Origin: Corallococcus sp. EGB
Lineage (GTDB): Bacteria > Myxococcota > Myxococcia > Myxococcales > Myxococcaceae
Length of the DNA stretch: 64,000 nucleotides
NCBI RefSeq assembly: GCF_019968905.1
Contig: NZ_CP079946.1
Coordinates: 1,674,001-1,738,000 of the forward strand
Reading direction: 5' to 3'
A model generated the notes under the pieces. It worked only from the letters and a program-made list of their open reading frames with translations, had not been told where the DNA came from and did no database searches. Position numbers and translations under genes: made by a program. Shown here piece by piece: positions 62,690 through 64,000 of this stretch (positions are counted from its first letter, which is position 1; every line of letters begins with the position of its first letter).

Positions 62690-62988
62690 GCCCCGCCTCT
62701 CGGCACACCGGGGCACAAAGCGGGGCACCATCGAACGCGAGAAACCTCCAAGAAATCAACGGCTTGGCGGGCCCCTTTGGCTCACTGCCCCGCCTGCCCC
62801 GCTTGTTTCAAAGAAGAGAGAGAGAAAGAGGAGGACATACCCCAGAGGGGGAATTACAGACATTCAACTCCTCTCATTCTCTCCATGCACCACTGCGTGT
62901 GTTCCGGTGAAACAGCGGGGCAGCGGGGCAGATCGCCAGATTCCCTAGTGATTCTCGCCGCTTAAGCCTGCCCCGCTTTCCGCCCCGC
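62690..62988. repeat. Cluster of eight GCCCCGC heptamers (candidate iterons)
   Basis: GCCCCGC occurs at 62690, 62787, 62796, 62970 and 62982, and its complement GCGGGGC at 62720, 62915 and 62923. They flank an A-rich purine stretch (62811-62834, GAGAGAGAGAAAG). The 62644-63077 interval has no convincing gene. Such a cluster beside a prim-pol gene looks like an origin with iterons. Confidence 0.45.
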
Positions 62989-63077
62989 CACTCAATCCGC
63001 CCCGGGCCCACCCCGGATGGCCAGCGCAGCAGCCCTTGGGCTCGCCGCGATTCCCTTCTTTTGCCCTTGGATGTCCC

Positions 63078-64000
63078 GTGGAAGCCTCTGACCCGAACTC
63101 GACTCACTCACTGGAAGCCGCCGCCCTGGAGTACGCGGGGCGCGGCTGGCATGTCTTCCCTTGCTTTGAACCCGTTCGCTCGCCCTCCGGCGCCGTCATT
63201 TGCGCTTGCCCCAAGGGAGCGGAGTGCAGCCAAGCGGGCAAACACCCACGCACACGCAACGGAGTGAAGGACGCCACGACGGACGAGGCCCAAATCCGCG
63301 AGTGGTGGCAGCAGTGGCCGTTCGCCAACGTCGCCATCGCCACGGGTGCCCTCTCCGGCGTGGATGTTGTGGACGCGGACGCGAAGGCCGACGGAGTGGC
63401 GACCCTCGTGAAGCTGGAAGAGGAACGAGGCGAACTGCCTGACACCGTCACGGCCCGCACCAGCGGCGGCGGTTGTCACGTCTACTTCCGCCACGCGGGC
63501 ATGGTGTCGAAGGCTGGCAGCCTTGCGCCCGGCATCGACACCCGGGGCAACGGCGGTTACGTCATCGCGCCCCCGAGCCTTCACCGCACGGGAGAGCGCT
63601 ACGCATGGCTTGAGGGAGCGTCCCCTTCCGAGCTTCCGCCCGCCGAAGCGCCGCAGTGGATTCGCGACGCAGCCCAAGCGAAGCGCACGCGCCCCACGCT
63701 CGCGAAGGGGGAATCGGCGGTGGGTACGTGGCAGCCGCCAACCCAGGATGGACTCACCGAGTCCCAGCTCTGGATGCGGTGGCACGCGACAAGCGCCCCG
63801 GAGCATGCGGCGGCGGTGAAGCGCATGAAGCAGGGCCAGCCCTTGTTCCCCTCTGGGCATCATGAAGGGAACCTCTGGGCCTTCATCTCGTACCTGCGCT
63901 TCAAGGCTCCCGAGGCATCGGACGCAACCGTGCTGCGGCTCTTGGCCCCGTCCGTGACGGCGATGAACTGCGCGAAGCACGACACCGCGCACGTTGCGGA
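63078..64000 (+). CDS. Bifunctional DNA primase/polymerase (prim-pol), 5' part
   Basis: 307 codons to the window edge, open at the 3' side, from a GTG at 63078 (no better in-frame start nearby). The AEP primase fold is clear: Cys/His zinc motif C44, C50 and H56 ('CPKGAEC', 'GKHPRTR'), catalytic D99-x-D101 ('SGVDVVDADAKAD'), H134 ('CHVYFR') and 'GIDTRGNGGYVIAPPS' (R156). Such proteins start replication of plasmids, phages and integrative elements. The C-terminal helicase part, if any, lies beyond 64000. It supports the view that this end of the window is a replicating mobile element. Confidence 0.85.
   Translation, partial: MEASDPNSTHSLEAAALEYAGRGWHVFPCFEPVRSPSGAVICACPKGAECSQAGKHPRTRNGVKDATTDEAQIREWWQQWPFANVAIATGALSGVDVVDADAKADGVATLVKLEEERGELPDTVTARTSGGGCHVYFRHAGMVSKAGSLAPGIDTRGNGGYVIAPPSLHRTGERYAWLEGASPSELPPAEAPQWIRDAAQAKRTRPTLAKGESAVGTWQPPTQDGLTESQLWMRWHATSAPEHAAAVKRMKQGQPLFPSGHHEGNLWAFISYLRFKAPEASDATVLRLLAPSVTAMNCAKHDTAHVA

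Noticed and set aside
62640..62948. Open frame from GTG 62640 (102 codons) overlapping the winged-helix stop
   Set aside because: No ribosome site, low-complexity basic content and passage through the GCCCCGC cluster; not supported as a gene.

Overview
This window is from a high-GC delta-proteobacterial (myxobacterial) chromosome, most like Corallococcus/Myxococcus. The signs are G/C-rich third positions, ELWxxDGT-type repeat lipoproteins, a DUF2381-like protein next to Ser/Thr kinases, a lipoprotein of the myxobacterial paralogous toxin-like type, an ECF sigma/caspase operon and many predicted secreted proteins. All calls come from reading the sequence; no database search was run.

Layout. 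1-7600: 3' end of a YfhO-type membrane protein, an endonuclease/exonuclease/phosphatase-fold protein, a two-subunit Tat-exported molybdenum hydroxylase, and a long carboxypeptidase-regulatory-repeat protein. 7605-13930 (minus strand): a compact operon with two paralogous ~72-aa Cys-tailed peptides, a GH57-DUF1611 fusion enzyme, an ABC exporter, a 91-aa membrane protein and a mini subtilisin. It reads like an undescribed RiPP-type (modified peptide) cassette. 14150-16612: ELWxxDGT lipoprotein and a methyltransferase. 16662-23250: a four-gene ABC efflux system (OMF, HlyD, fused double-ATPase/permease, permease). 23453-29527: PPK2, a tandem HAD protein with a dead second active site, class I aldolase and phosphoketolase, a phosphate/carbon module. 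29579-42632: mixed housekeeping and accessory genes (ricin/FN3/sugar dehydrogenase fusion, DUF808, DoxX, Gfo/Idh/MocA, ADP-ribosylglycohydrolase, Asp-hydroxylase-like, TerB-like, Coa1-like, CTD-phosphatase-like, StyA-like monooxygenase, VWA protein, duplicated-domain periplasmic protein). 42719-44465: a divergent pair, a frameshifted Pro-rich/Gly-Ala-Val-repeat protein and a HExxH metallopeptidase resembling M91 effectors. 44550-51454: secreted proteins, then ECF sigma, anti-sigma and a caspase/EF-hand protein with a one-base frameshift. 51714-52738: SdpR/SdpI pair with a perfect palindromic operator.

53451-64000 is an accessory, probably mobile region. It starts with a decayed tyrosine integrase next to a tRNA 3'-end remnant. 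It then carries an outer-membrane protein, a lipoprotein with a nuclease-like C-terminus and a putative immunity gene (SitAI-like by architecture), two unusual Ser/Thr kinases and a DUF2381-like protein. It ends with a small winged-helix gene with a partial upstream duplicate, a cluster of GCCCCGC heptamers and the start of a prim-pol gene, suggesting an integrated replicon.

Two apparent one-base losses in C/G homopolymers (43094-43097 and 50453-50457) break otherwise intact genes. They are either sequencing errors or real phase changes.
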